From assembly GCA_036850595.1 (NCBI GenBank), contig CM072154.1, positions 7,633,330-7,697,329 on the forward strand: a DNA stretch of 64,000 nt. Direction: 5' to 3'. Both the position numbers and the translations under genes were made by a program. How positions within the stretch are numbered: the first letter of the stretch is position 1; every line of letters begins with the position of its first letter. The DNA comes from Rhyacichthys aspro (taxonomy: Eukaryota > Chordata > Actinopteri > Gobiiformes > Rhyacichthyidae). The notes beneath the pieces were generated by a model. It did not search any database. It had not been told where the DNA came from and saw nothing but the letters and a program-made list of their open reading frames with translations. Positions 34,736-47,779 of this stretch are shown one piece after another.

Positions 34736-35473
34736 ACAGCCAACAAAATTATACTAAATGCATTAGAGGGCCACATAAGACATTACAAAGGGCTGCTTTT
34801 AGCCCCCGGGCCTTAAATTTGACATGTGTGGTCTAGTGGCTTGAAAAAATCAGACTAACCACTGTTTTATTGACTGTAACTCTGTGTTACAGGGAAAAGC
34901 ACCATCTTCAAAACCTCTCTCAAAAACATCATTTTGTCAAGTCAATCCAATGGTAACAAAGTACTGACAATTCTGTTTAAAGTGGTAACAGTGTGGCCTA
35001 GCAAATACACATTACAATTTGGTGCATTGTTAACGCCAGGTTGTAGCAAAAACACCATTATTGCTGCTGAAAGTCCTTGAAACAACGATAGCTCTGTTTC
35101 TTCCATACAAGTAAATTCGATCTTTGCTAAAAACGTACTTCTTTATAGTTTTCTTTTCCTATTCCTTAAGCTGTCTGGCTTTACAGGATCACTGGGCCAA
35201 CTTCCAACAAAACTGAAGCCTCTTGGAAGTGATGAGATTGAAGATTGAAAGATTCCATTTTTAATTCGAATTTTCACTATTTATTTTAGACCACTTTGGT
35301 TTCTTTATCTTGACATAAAGGACGTCACCTGTGGAGTCGTGGAAGGCTATGGATCTGACTTTATACAGTTGAACCTATCATTTCATAGTTGATCATTAGT
35401 AGATCTTGTTTTGTTTCTGTCTTGTTGCTTTGTTATGATGTATACTATTCTCCTTACTTGGTCATTTTAATTT

Positions 35474-35928
<455 letters not shown>

Positions 35929-36048
35929 GGTAGGCACAGTAAGTTTTGACCAGCCTAAACCCTTTCGATGTATGCTTCAGCTTTAGTGAAAGTATTGTAT
36001 TGTTGGCAGTTTTACTTTCAACAACTGAAATAAACTGAACTGAAGTGA
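35929..36048 (+). mobile_element. Non-LTR retrotransposon 3' end fragment
   Basis: The words gggtaggcacagtaagtttt, aaccctttcgatgtatgct and the terminal aactgaaataaactgaactg tail match the 3' end layout of common teleost LINE elements. The reverse transcriptase region is absent from this window. The homopolymer block directly upstream may interrupt this element. Confidence 0.5.
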
Positions 36049-36119
36049 AAAGGCGGGACATATTCACTTCTTTATGTATTTTCCTAGTTCCACACAATAA
36101 AATCCTCTGTGTCCTTTCA

Positions 36120-37060
36120 TTAATTAACGTCCTGTTGTCTCCGTAGTGACATTTTCAGATCAGATAGTCTGGGCATGGTGAATGAGTTGCTGTTGAGATG
36201 CAGTTAACAGACGCTAAAGTCAGTTTCCAGTTACAGCAGTGGTTGAGTTTAGTCTGTTCCTAAGGACTTTGCTGGCTTGGTCTGGAATAACAGATCAGGT
36301 AATAAAATCTTTCTTTGTTCATGACATACCACAGACTATTTATATGGTTATACTTGTTCACAAAAGTATGTTATTTCTAAGAAAGATCTTAACTGCAACA
36401 GTGTAAATCTAGTCATGTGTTGCTCCTCTGTCAGATCCGCTCTTGTGTTGTAAAAACACTATAATTCTCACTCATTACCGTCGTTTGTGTCTCTGCTTGC
36501 CTCCTTTTTGTTTCCGATAGTGTGTTGTAACAATCCGAGGCTGTCAAAGCGGGGATTCTGGCCGACGATAACTCATCGTAAACATATGCTCGTCGGGATT
36601 TGGCGCACGGTTACATCATGAACGAGACATAAATCTGACACTGTGACCTTTAGATAATCCACTAACAATGTGGAATCCTTTGTGATCATATTATCATTAA
36701 TGATGGAGCCAGATGGCCGGGGATGAGAGACAGACAGCGAGGCCGTCGGAGGCGCTGGGTGAGTGATAGCGGCGTGCTGATCGGAGGTCACCATCCCCGC
36801 TGTGTTGTTGTTGTTGCTGTGGCTGTTTGGGTTTGGATTAGTCACTGGTGCTTTCCAGGAAGTTCCAGCAACACAAGGAGCTCTCAGACTAAATGTGGAG
36901 TGACTGATGTATGATGCAGAGCGCGGGGGACTCAGACTCACGCTGAGGTAATGTTGATGGAGCTAAAAGGGCATCCCAAATCTCATAAAGCTCCAGGCGG
37001 CTCAGTGGAGTTAACCTGACTCAGAGCTTTGTTATGTGTTTACAACAGCACACACTCACT
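36120..37060. promoter_or_regulatory. Unique block with a 12-bp homeodomain palindrome and SOX sites
   Basis: ATCATTAATGAT (36693-36704) is a perfect palindrome. AACAATG at 36664 and CTTTGT at 36679 are inverted SOX cores just upstream. 36720-36950 is GC-richer with a GTT microsatellite near 36803-36815. Open frames on both strands (36573-36941 and 36723-36914) have no domain. It is enhancer-like by composition only. Confidence 0.35.
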
Positions 37061-37130
37061 AACATTACCTTTTGGGTAGTATAAATGTTAACAGACACGC
37101 CGCTGTAACATCTCTGGTTTGGTGAGTTCC

Positions 37131-37172
37131 ACAGGTTGGGGTGGTGGATGGGATATAAGATCTAGGACATTG
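37131..37172 (-). repeat. 40-bp repeat family R40, copy 1
   Basis: The words aggttggggtggtggatggg and agatctaggac match, on the other strand, the copies at 51224 and 53577, and in the same orientation the copy at 50636. Confidence 0.6.
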
Positions 37173-37174
37173 AA

Positions 37175-38435
37175 TGAATTGTAAATAGGTCTCAATCCCA
37201 TCGCAAAAAAAACAAACTCATTTTTATTAAAATCCGTTACATTTAACTGACGAGTTTTAGAATGCTCTGGGCATAAATCACTACAAAGCACCGGATCATT
37301 CCTTGAAGTGAGAGAAAGCTCATTCTCATCTGCAGGTGTATATACCCTTGCCCTTTTGTGTCCTATGCTAAAGATGAAGGTTCATAATTAGTTCCTATGT
37401 TAATGCACTTAGCCCACAAAACAAAACAAGACAGTTCTGCTTTTATGCTGATCTTTGTTGATTGGGATCTGCTAATTTCTCTGTCTAAGTGAAGACTAAT
37501 CGAGACTGCATCAGGACTAATGTGTTGCAATGATTGCAGTTTTGGTTTTTACAAAGGAACAACTGCTCGCAGCCAAAAGCACAAGCCTGCTAGAGAAGAA
37601 ATCTGAAATCTCCAAAGATCTGAGGAGGTGTGGGAAGGCCAGCAAAGAACTGGTCAACAAACAACAAAACTATTCAACACCCAAAAGGCCAGAGCAGACT
37701 AAACAAGCTGATTGGGAAGGCAACATCTCTCAGAACTAAACACATCATTAGGTGGCAAGTGTCTAGTTAGACTTTAGCATCTGGAGTTATGAGGGGTTCT
37801 TGTATCTCAGCAGCATGACGCTACACTGTATCCTATCACTGTCAATGCCCCCCAACCTGTCCATCTCACAGCAAGCCATCTTAATATTTGGTAATGATGT
37901 GGTTAATGCTAATGCAGAAACACATCAATATATACCTGGCTTGTTTCATCCAAAATCATGTATCAAAATCCTTATTGTGAAATAAATCATTTTCCTCTGA
38001 TCCATTACAGGGCTCCTGTTACCTCTGAGGATCAATACCGGACATGCAGTAAGTGAGTAACATTATGCTTAGGGGTTAAAATATGCTGGTTTATTCTAAC
38101 TTGTAACATTCCTAATGCACCTCAGGGATAGAGATACATTTCTGCTCCTTGTTCATGTGGTTCATTACTTATACATTCATATTGCAGTCCTTGAGTGTGA
38201 TATCCACTGGTACACTATTACTGTATCGGTAGGTGTTGTCTGTCCGTGTTTGCTATCAGAGTTAATGGGATGGCATATAAGCCAGATGGTGAACACAGGT
38301 GGCTATTGCTTTATGATGAGAGCCCTGGACTCCTTTACTCCTGCAGAGACTCGGCATACTTAACATATACTAATTCCTTACCTTCATATGTCTGGTGTTT
38401 ATTATAACGCAACAGGACAGCAATGATAACAGTAA
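37175..38435. other. Intergenic DNA, nothing recognised
   Basis: Short frames at 37530-37739 and 38115-38363 show no domain. No repeat is recognised. Confidence 0.5.
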
Positions 38436-38437
38436 TG

Positions 38438-38770
38438 CACTGTAAAAAATGTCGGTGACTTTTACAGTGACATACTAACAAATACTGATAGTAAATGGAT
38501 GATACGGTGTATAACTTTACTCTCATGGTTACAGTGTGCACATTGAAAATTGTGTAACGTTGAGCTTGACTGTTTTTAACCATTGTAGGAAAATTGCATT
38601 AATGTAACATTCCAGCAAAGATATAATACTGTGGAATGCTGATTTGTAAACCTTTTTTGACGAGCACAACTGCAGCAAGTATGCACAGTAATGTATTAAA
38701 TTAATGTGCATGTGTTTTATGGTAAAAATCATAACCACAGCTGTTAGTATTTATTGTAAATGTGGCAAAA
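38438..38770. mobile_element. DNA transposon fragment with CACTGTAAAAAA end
   Basis: The segment starts CACTGTAAAAAATGTC and contains several tttacagtg and actgt words typical of a fish DNA transposon family with this terminal sequence. The opposite end was not found, so it is partial. Confidence 0.4.
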
Positions 38771-38890
38771 TTGTTTTTTGAATCCACTTTTTGGTCACAG
38801 TTTAAAGAGGTATAGGTGGGATACAATTTTGGTCTTTGGTCACTTTTTTCTGGTGCCAAAATTGCACATTTAAATTCCACAACTCACAAT

Positions 38891-38965
38891 CCTCATTTTT
38901 GGAACATGTGAGCAACTATGGTAGCCCTGCAGGGACATGCTGCTGTCTTTGAACAAACCCAGAGG
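38891..38965 (+). repeat. Short dispersed repeat, copy 1 of the 38.9/48.8 kb pair
   Basis: The words atggtagccctgcagggaca and gctgctgt inside a segment starting cctcatttttgga recur at 48779-48855 with few substitutions. A looser relative may exist around 59428-59580. Confidence 0.65.
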
Positions 38966-39429
38966 AATAAGGTCTAATGTTGAGTTCACTTTAAGAAATG
39001 GAACAAATTCTATTTAGCTCTTATTTCAAAATGCTTGAATGTGTGTTCAAAAACAAACACAAAAAAAATATATTTCTTTTTTTTAACAACGGTTCTACTC
39101 TCTAGGAACCAATAGGAAGTAATGGAACTTACACTGAGCTTCAAGGCCCAGTTACACCAGAGACATTTATATTCTAAATCATGGTTAAACATAAGTTGTA
39201 ATTTGTTCATTGGCTTTGTTGACGCAATCCTTAATGTCTAATTTTCTAAGATAGACCACTGCATGTTGTATGTCCAGTCTGAGGCATAATCCACTACTGA
39301 AGACATTGCACGTCTGCTGTATTCTATTTTAAGTATTTACTTCATGCACCTATAAATTCATTTGGTCTAAATCTAAAAGAATTTAAAAGAAAAAAGGTTT
39401 CTGAAATGTAACAAAATGGCTCACAGATA

Positions 39430-40260
39430 CAGTCAGTGTTCCTCATGTCTTTGTAGCGTAGACACATAATGAAGATGGCTCTCGGTGGAATAACAGCGCA
39501 GGCTACAAACTCCACATCGATTGTAGGAACGACATTATTGGAATCTCCATCATGTTAAAATCACTTGGCTTGGTATTTCTCCATGCATTTTTTTGTGAAA
39601 CTGTTTGTCAATACAAGGTTAGCGCAGACGCCGCATATAAAACCCCATATCTCAGCGCAGCTCATTGATTACTGGCTTTTATCACACCCTCGGCAGCCCA
39701 CTATGCTCTAATTTATATCTTTAGGTTGACTCTCTGAACCTCATTTCTTGCATTTCAGGGTTAACCCTCACTCTGAAAATCGTTATTCACCAAAATATCA
39801 TCAGCTTCTTTTGAATTATTGATTATTTGCTTTTATCTAAACTACTGAGAGCTGTTACACTTTACGCTGACTGTCAATAATCCTAGAAAGAAAATCCGTA
39901 GTCTTCTGGCTAAATGCTGCAACTGAGGTATTAATAATACAACCTAAACATGGTCCTTAGAGCCTATTGGTATCATGAGACTGTGTCCATCAAACAGAGA
40001 TTCATATTCATTGTTTCGATGCGGAGACGCACAGATTTTGATCAATATTTCAGAGTGAGTTTTATGTTTGCAGTATGGGACTAAGAGGTCTGCAATCCAT
40101 CTCCCTGTGCTCAAAGTGTGCATGCATGAAAAACGCAATGCACAGAACATGGAATTAATCAGGCCGCTGATTTACTATGCACAGGTAATGAGAGCCTATG
40201 GCAGGGGGATATCAAGGCTGGGCTGCATTTACATTTTTAACAGCTGCAGTTGATTGGTTG
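39430..40260. promoter_or_regulatory. Unique region, candidate conserved non-coding elements
   Basis: Two motif-rich parts (39430-39890 and 40060-40255) with low repeat content. The second has AATCAG at 40157-40162 facing CTGATT at 40167-40172 across four bases, plus ggtaatgag and CAGCTG. The regulatory role is inferred. Confidence 0.3.
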
Positions 40261-40412
40261 GCGGCACATGCATAGGGAATGACATGCAGGGTTCTTGGGT
40301 GTGATGGAAAATGCAGTTAGTAGAATATAGTTAGATGACCAGTTTTTCAATCACAGAAAAGTCATGGAGAAAAAGGAGAGAAAATTAAACCTTGAGGAAT
40401 ATGGTGGGCCTT

Positions 40413-40765
40413 TATACAGCACTCGAAGCACTCCACATCAAGGGTCTCATTGCTGCTCGTAGTTCAGAGCCTGGTCCAAGGACGCTTCAACAGCACGGAC
40501 AGGAGGACTGGGGGTTTGAACGACCAGCCTTCCGGCCGGTGGAGGGTCCGGTCTAGCTCTTCAGTCCAAATCATGAAATTGTCTGCATTTAGAGCGCACT
40601 CCAAGCACTTAGCACCAAGCGCCTCATTTGCGTCCCATTCATACTTCAACACCGATGGGTATATACACCAGAGGGAAGTTGAAGTTCAATGTCTTGCCCA
40701 AGGACACTTCAACAGCAGGAACAAGAGGAGTGGGGGAGGCTCGTACATGACCTTGGACCACGTTT
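40413..40765 (+). repeat. Two tandem partial copies of a common teleost repeat
   Basis: The first copy has tttatacagcactcgaagca then caaggacgcttcaacagca and aacgaccagccttccgg. The second has agagcgcactccaagcactt then cttgcccaaggacacttcaa and cagcaggaac. Both follow a widespread fish repeat in which cttgcccaaggacac precedes a ggatcgaaccaccaaccttcc-type word. The frame 40450-40950 is derived from it. Confidence 0.7.
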
Positions 40766-40769
40766 CTTT

Positions 40770-41535
40770 GTACCGTTTTGTGTCGAGGTGTTTTGAAACT
40801 TTATTTTCTTTCTTTGATGCGTTTTTGGACACGCAAACATTATTGACAATACAAATGAATAATATGAATTTAATGTTTGCAGATATTACATTATTACCTC
40901 ATTTCTTTTTCATTTTAGCACCCAGGCAACTCTTCAATTCCAAAAGGTGATGCAGAGATAGGTGAGCTGTGGAACTGCTAAAGAAATATTAATAATACAA
41001 ATAATAATAATTTAAAAAATAACTTAAAAGTGTTTGTAAACAGTACCGTGTCTGACATCTGACATTTTGGCACATATTTCAAAGACAGATAAACTAAAGA
41101 GCTGTGGCAAACATGGAATGAAATAATTTAGGTGATAACCAAAAATTGGGATAAAGTTTTAAGCATAAAGTTTTCCAAGTACATTATTTAAGATAAATGT
41201 ATGTTATTACTTTGAATAAAATCCACATGATCTTTCTGGAAACATCAATGAAAAAAAATCAATATCACAATTTTAGGGCTATTTTCACCTTTGAATAAAC
41301 TGCCCAAGAAATTAAGATTTTTGAAATAGTAAACCCTCACCAATAGAAACAATCTCAGTAGAATTATCATTTGTGTATACTGTGATGTCTTTTTTTTTTT
41401 AAGCATTGTTTGTTTTATAACATTGTTCATTTTTCTTTGAGTATCGTTTGGCTTCTTTGTGCTGCTTTATTTACTTTTATCATTATTTACTCCTTTTGTT
41501 GTATTCTTTAGTTCTTTTTAACCATGTTCTTACTA
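40770..41535. other. AT-rich intergenic DNA
   Basis: No gene or repeat is recognised. A T run lies near 41390-41400. Confidence 0.5.
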
Positions 41536-41539
41536 TTTG

Positions 41540-42260
41540 TATTATTGTAGTCAAAGCAAATGCCTCACCAGTGAAAATATCCTGGAGAAATCCTAGAAAA
41601 TGATCTCCAGAAAAGATTGGAAAGCCAGTGTATGGGCACCCATGCATATATATAGAGTGAGTGATAATACCGATGCATACTGGGGAATCACAATTGAACG
41701 ACTTAATGCTGTATAGATACACCTCCCCCACAACGGACATACAGCATAGCCTTCTAGCATGAGCGTAAAGAACATGCATTTTCGACATCAAAAGCTCGCC
41801 TGCTCCATCATAATTGCTTGGCTTTTATGAGCGTAGTGCACTGTGAATAATGAAATCTCAGTAGTAACAGCAGGGGCAGGGGCTGTGTATATATGTGTGT
41901 GTCTCTGATACATGCACATACATGGCCTCCATACACTATCTACCACTATAGAACTCCCCCATACTGGTGCGAGCCAAGCCCACAGCATGGTGCACGCACA
42001 CACTTGCATACTAATACAACAATTCTGCAGATAACCCATTCTCATTACGTTGGTATGTAACCGTTCTACCTCCATTTAAATACAGGAGTAATTGAAGCTG
42101 ATTTGCATTGTGTGTCAACCTATTTGCCTGTGAATATTTCTGCATCGTCTGTCGTCCAATCGATACCGGCCATGTTAGGTGTTTAACCTTTGAACTCCCG
42201 TCGTCATGCTGCTTCACAAAAGACACACACGTCAGTCAGTGGAGACGTGGATGGGAAACA
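41540..42260. promoter_or_regulatory. Unique region with POU octamer, candidate conserved non-coding elements
   Basis: ATTTGCAT (42101-42108) is a perfect POU octamer overlapping CATTGT, a SOX core, and sits next to gagtaattgaag. 41790-41870 has catcataattgcttgg and gaataatgaaatc. There is no recognised repeat and frames are phase-inconsistent. The regulatory role is inferred. Confidence 0.3.
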
Positions 42261-42694
42261 CTGGGATATGCGTTACATTGCTACAATAATAGAAAGCATG
42301 TTAGGCCCAATGGTGAAAATGTTCCCGTGTTAACCTTTTCCACTGAAAATGATGAACAGATAATGGAGCTGAGAAGAAAGGAGAAGGAGGTAGAGGGTGA
42401 GGAGGATAAGATAGAGGACGACAGGTGAGGATGCTATATTGGCAAAAGAGATAATAAGGAAAAGCCTTAAGAAGTATAAATTGACCCAGTGATCCCAGGG
42501 AGAGCTAAACGTGAGACCAGTCTTGCATTCTATTGTTCCTGTAACTTTTGGGTAACTGTTGCAAAACCTGAAGCACACTGCCTTAGCTCCATAAGCAAAC
42601 GCCGTTGTGATCAATAAAACAAAAATAATCAGCTACAAACAGCAGTTCAGTTTGCGCTTTGACTTAAACAACACTGAGGACACGTTTTGAAAGA

Positions 42695-42870
42695 CTAATG
42701 GTGCGTTCACACCAAACGTGAATAAAGCGTCTAGCGTGAGTGATTTAAATGTAGGAAATGTTGTTGAAGGAAGAGGAAAAACAGACAAGAAACAGCGAAA
42801 ACGAATGCAATGATTTAGCGACTTGACTACCCAGGAGCAAAAGGTTGGGATAAATATGCACATTTTCTCA
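42695..42870. mobile_element. DNA transposon end fragment
   Basis: The sequence ggtgcgttcacaccaaacgt at 42701-42720 resembles the terminal sequence of a common teleost DNA transposon family. The interior continues into aagcgtctagcgtgag-like sequence. The second end and target duplication were not identified. Confidence 0.4.
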
Positions 42871-43399
42871 ACATCTCAATTTTCGCAAATGATTTGAAAA
42901 CCAGACGTTTTTCCTCTTTAAATCCTAAACTGCCATTAAAACATTTCACTGTATTCACAAAAACTCAAGTCAGATTGCACAGGTGAAGACATACTGTAGA
43001 GGGCAATCAAACAGAAATCAGATCTGGTCTTGGACTCAAACAACTCTGATGACAAAGACTGTGCTGAAAAGATACTAGAGCCCCACAAATGAGCTTATTT
43101 TTGATGTGACGATCAAAAATACAGTTTTGACTAATGTGTTTGATCATGGTCAACTGTGCATCACAATACACCTTTAACATTTCTTTCTACATTACAATAT
43201 GGATATAAGACTCTCAGTTCCTTTGGCCTTTATGTATCAACTCAGCCCAGTTGTTGAGGAAGTCTTTTACAGAGACAATAGGAGCCCGTATGTTGACTGA
43301 GTTGTAAATATTTTTTGTACCCAACAATATTCATCATTTCATATTGTTCATTTTTCATTTAATGCAGTTTTTCTTAAAGCTAATCCCAGATCTTCCCAT

Positions 43400-43800
43400 T
43401 TATGTAAAGTACACTTGGTCCATACTCATTATAGATACAGTATATGGTTGCATATTAGAAGTCACGCTGTGGTTTGAGCCTGTATTAGCTGGTATGACAG
43501 TGTGATCTTGTCTGCCTTGATACCATTGTTTATTCCGCTCCTGACTGTCACATGATGGATTATCAGGAGCCGTTTCACTGTGAAACACTCGTGTGACCAC
43601 AGTTTCCTTTAAATTGGAATCGGACAATGATGGAGAATTTCCATGTAAAGTCCAGTTTATCAGCGTCCAAACACATGCAGGCTGACAAGTAGAGTCCTGG
43701 AAGACAGAGTATGCGACTTTGTACAATTGCGCTGATAAATGTGTGGGGAACTATGACGACATTTTAGAAATTGTCTGTCTGGTCGTCACTTCTTCAATGG
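43400..43800. promoter_or_regulatory. Unique block, candidate conserved non-coding element
   Basis: The block has ccattgtttattcc (SOX/FOX-like), acatgatggattatc (K50 homeodomain core) and repeated cactgtgaaacactcgtgtg words. The minus-strand frame 43400-43726 has no recognised domain. Confidence 0.25.
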
Positions 43801-43975
43801 GTTGTTTGGGTGGTTTAGCCGGCATGGAAACTGAATCCAATTCATAAAACAGCAACTTCTCTAAAGATTTTTTTCATCTTTCAGTAGTTGCGCTTTCATA
43901 AAATACTTTTATTTGCATCATGAAGTAGGGCCTTTGAAGTTTTTTTGTTCCTTCTGTAATTCATGTTCAACTGTA

Positions 43976-44000
43976 ATTATTATTATTAATATTATTATTA
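43976..44000. repeat. ATT trinucleotide microsatellite
   Basis: An attatt tract of about 25 bases with one interruption. Confidence 0.9.
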
Positions 44001-44519
44001 GATGTTTAGTTTGTAAGTGTATGTAAAAAAGCATGTATCATATTTATAGTAAAAAAAATCCTCTCAAATTCAAGTAAAAAACTGGCAGCTGTGGTTGGCC
44101 CACTTATTACAATTGTCAGTGTGTTTTTTCCTGGCAACACACTGAGCAAAAAATAACATACAATAATGGTAATGGTAACGCTTTTTCATCTAATGTTTTT
44201 TTTTTTTTAATACATATTTAATATATACTCAAATTTTGGCAATTTATTTTGACATTGATAAAGGTGTTTTGCCGAGGTGAATTTGAGCAAAACATTTGTT
44301 AATTTTTCATTTTTTATTTTTATGTTTTGAACTTCCCAGCCACCATAAGTTCTCCATCCAGTTTTTAAAATACATCCACGTTTTACCCGAGAACTCCTCC
44401 ATCCAAGTACACATGTATCGAGAGGCAATAAAAAGGTTTTTTTTTAAAATTATTTTCTGGCAAGATTCAACCCAAATTAAACCCTGCCACACTGTGTTTA
44501 TCTCTCTAGTCCTTGATCT

Positions 44520-44990
44520 GTTGTAAACAAATGATCTGTTTGTGAAACTGGCAGACTCCTTTACATACTTGACAAATGGAGTCAGAAATGGGATGCTGCA
44601 TCAAGGAAGTCATCATTCGGAGGCTCCACTTGTGTTCTGGTGGTCCAGCTGTAAATTATTTCTTCATGATTTTCTGCCAGCGTTGCCGTTGATTGACATC
44701 TTGCACCCTGCTGTCGACTGCACTGCGGGACTCCTGAATTAAAAACATTATTCCGCTGACGCCGTTAGTCACTGCCGATATTTACATATTGTTTAGACTC
44801 TGTATAAGAGGGAATTACGTTCAGAAGTCTGTCATGAATTCAGAAGAGACGGCGCCTCGGGGTGGGTCTGTTTTATGTCCCACCCATCTCCATTTCAAAA
44901 CATTGCTACGAGCATTATTTATCACGTGCTAAAGAGCAATTGATGAGTTCTACTGTTTTCAGGCTGAAATGATGCAAAGCAGAAGAAATG
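44520..44990. promoter_or_regulatory. Unique block, candidate conserved non-coding element
   Basis: Motif-rich sequence with CAGCTGTAAATTATTTC near 44647, gttgattgacatc, ttacatattgtttag and caattgatgag. No repeat is recognised. Confidence 0.3.
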
Positions 44991-46630
44991 AAAGGAAACG
45001 AATCATATGACCATCTGGTGTAAATGTATTCAGATTACACGATTCACAGATGCAGATTGTGATTATATTATCTATATTACAGCCAATTCAAGCCATCAGT
45101 CACTTTTTTCCATGGTTCTTAACATGAGGCAAGAAGAATGTGTTTGGTTAAGGTTAGAAAAAGGATGGCCCAGCAGAAGAATCAAATGGAACGTGCCAAT
45201 TTAACACTGTTTGGGTTTGTTTATCTTAAAATAACAAAAGCTGTGGTATTTTCTGTTCATTCATTTGAATGTGAAAGTTAAAGACATTAAATTAGACACC
45301 TTTGATGTTAAACTGAGACAGTGTTGTACTGATGGACCTCAGTTCTACCAAGTATGTTGGCTACTGTGTTAGAGCACTAATACCTTCACATATTTTTGCA
45401 TACCTTTTTGTGCTCTTCTACGTCTATAATGTGCATTTTAACTTCATGTAGGATTTCTAGCGAGCCTTATTCCAAAGTCGTCGGGCAGATCTTAGTTTAA
45501 CAGTCTTTGAAGAGGAAGCACAGGTCTTGCAACAACTTGTATGCTTACTTGGTACCACAATTCCAGCATAACATAACTCTAAGCCTTTAGCTGGTGTACC
45601 CAAAATACTTGCTAAATAATGAGCCACACACTGCTGTTTTTTTTTTGTTGTTTTTTTAATGCAAGATCCACAAAACCTAATAGAAGGTGTGATTAGTTCC
45701 ACTACTTCCTGTTTCTACAGATCAGACAAACTGAGCACATGCATGTCTTCAATTCAGTTTTTTACACACACAATTCTGCATGATGTTTTTTAACTTTTTT
45801 TTGTTTTTTTATTATTACAAAGTGTCCTTATAATTTGATATATTTCAAATTGACTCAACTGTCTATATGTCCCCACAGGGCTCCCATAGGTGCCAGGCAT
45901 TAGAAAAGACAGCTGTGAGGTGTGAAATTTCTATGAGTAAAAACAGGTCACATTCAGTTCCTTGTACCTTATTCCAAGCTAAAATTACAGTTGTCACAGA
46001 CAGTTTATCCAATATATACATTCCTTTTGACTGTATCTGTGTGCTAGAGATGTGATCTATACCATCAGTGCATCCTATTTCTTGAGGACATAACGCCTTT
46101 ACCTTCGTGCTTCCTGCATTAGACTTCCATTAATTCAATTTATCCATATGGAATGTTGAGTCACTCCATTGTTTAGGCGCACGTCCTCGTATAAACATTA
46201 GCGTAACACAGATGCACTGTGTATAGGTCAGACCGGGACAGCATATCCTTAAGGCATAAATCCTCCTGTATTTGCTTCAACAAACATAAATAATTCAAAA
46301 TGCATAAAAGGACAATGAGGAGAAATGATCTGGACTTAATGTATCCGCTGTATATATTTTCTGTCAGAGTGTATTTGCACAAGACATGACTGTTTTATTG
46401 GATGTGTTTGCAAGGGGCAGAGGGATGGTGGGGCAATAAAAAAATAAAAATAAAAAAAATGGGAAAAACAATCCACACTTTTAACAATAATTATGTTATA
46501 TACTTTTGTGCACTTTTGTTCTTTAAACCTTCTTCTTTTAGGAACATTCACATCATTCTCTCTTTAAAAGTCCATTACCTGATTTTTTTTTACTGTTGCA
46601 TTTAGTTTGACAGTTTAACACCTAACAGCT
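44991..46630. other. Intergenic DNA, nothing recognised
   Basis: Short frames including 45457-45702 (minus) show no domain. T-rich runs occur near 45638-45658 and 45785-45812. Confidence 0.45.
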
Positions 46631-46634
46631 TATT

Positions 46635-46715
46635 GTAACAGGAATCATTTGTGAAAAAATAATACCTTAAGACATGATCTAGGCTTTATAATTAAAGATT
46701 TTAATAGATGAGCAA
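46635..46715 (+). repeat. Dispersed repeat, copy 1 of the 46.6/54.8 kb pair
   Basis: The words tgtaacaggaatcatttg, ccttaagacatgatctagg, ctttata and gattttaatagatgag recur in order at 54849-54935. Both copies lack obvious ends. Confidence 0.75.
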
Positions 46716-47775
46716 CCCACAGCAGGTTTTGGCCAATCACAGCTTGCTTCTGTTAAAAAGAAGCGCTCCCATTGGTCGAAACTGAGGGCCAAGGAAATAA
46801 ACAAAGAAAATGGGTTATTCTGTTGCAAAGTATGTCTTATTTTAAAACAAAACAGCTCAAAAAAGATAAAAATAGAGAAAAGGGCAGCAAATTAAACATG
46901 GTAAATGGTGAAAAATTGGTCCAGTTTTACCTTTTTCTTAAGAAAACAAACAGGTGTTGGGGGAGAGTGATGGGGCTGACACGGGGACAGCAAAAACAAA
47001 ATCGGGTACTGGAGCTATAAGTTGAAACAACACTATGCTTGTCTGGTCTAAAAGATTATTATAAATAAGTAACACAAACACATGTTCATATTAAAACACA
47101 TATCTGTTAGCTGTCGTATTTCAGTATTTACTTTAAAGATAGCATGTGCTCTACTAATAAGGTCACGAACACTTGGTCATTTGCAAAAACACAGTAGGCA
47201 CATTTAACTTAAAAACGATGATGTGATGTGATGTGAACAGAGTCATTTAGGCATCCACATTCCTGGTTGTCATCTCTGATTAGAAGCAGCAGAAGTAAAC
47301 ACAACAGTATCCTAGGCCACCTATTAATAACTTGAATATGTGACATGACTAATACTCTGACTATTAGACTGTACTGAGATGACGAGATGTTTAAAAAAGG
47401 CGGCGTTTTGTTCTGATTCTACAATGCTATGTCAGATTAAAAATTCATTTACCAGTTTATTTATCAGGCACATAAATGTCTATAAACTAAGTCTGTTATT
47501 TAGTGTGGATGAGCCTAAAGAGTCATGTGATGTAATAATGCTCATGAGAGAACAAGGCAGGAGTTTGTCATGGTTATTTCATTACAACTAAAAGGATATC
47601 AGTGTGTTTTTTCTTTAAAAAAGTCCTTGAAATTCATTAGAAAGCATTCAAAAGTAATGCACTTTTTTTTCCACATGTGGACAAAGCCAGATATTTAAGT
47701 AATTGGTAGTAAATACATTTATGTGCATCCTTTATATTTATTACCATGTGTTATCTGTTTAAACAATGAGGAATC
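46716..47775. other. Intergenic DNA, nothing recognised
   Basis: A Lys-rich frame at 46772-47020 reflects A-rich DNA. A short GATGT tandem lies near 47217-47233. Confidence 0.45.
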
Positions 47776-47779
47776 TCCG

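Noticed and set aside
40450..40950. 166-codon plus-strand frame
   Set aside because: It lies across two tandem copies of a common non-coding teleost repeat.
42101..42108. Octamer ATTTGCAT as evidence of octamer enrichment (also 924, 23414, 43911, 48116)
   Set aside because: About this many are expected by chance in 64 kb of AT-rich DNA when both strands are counted.
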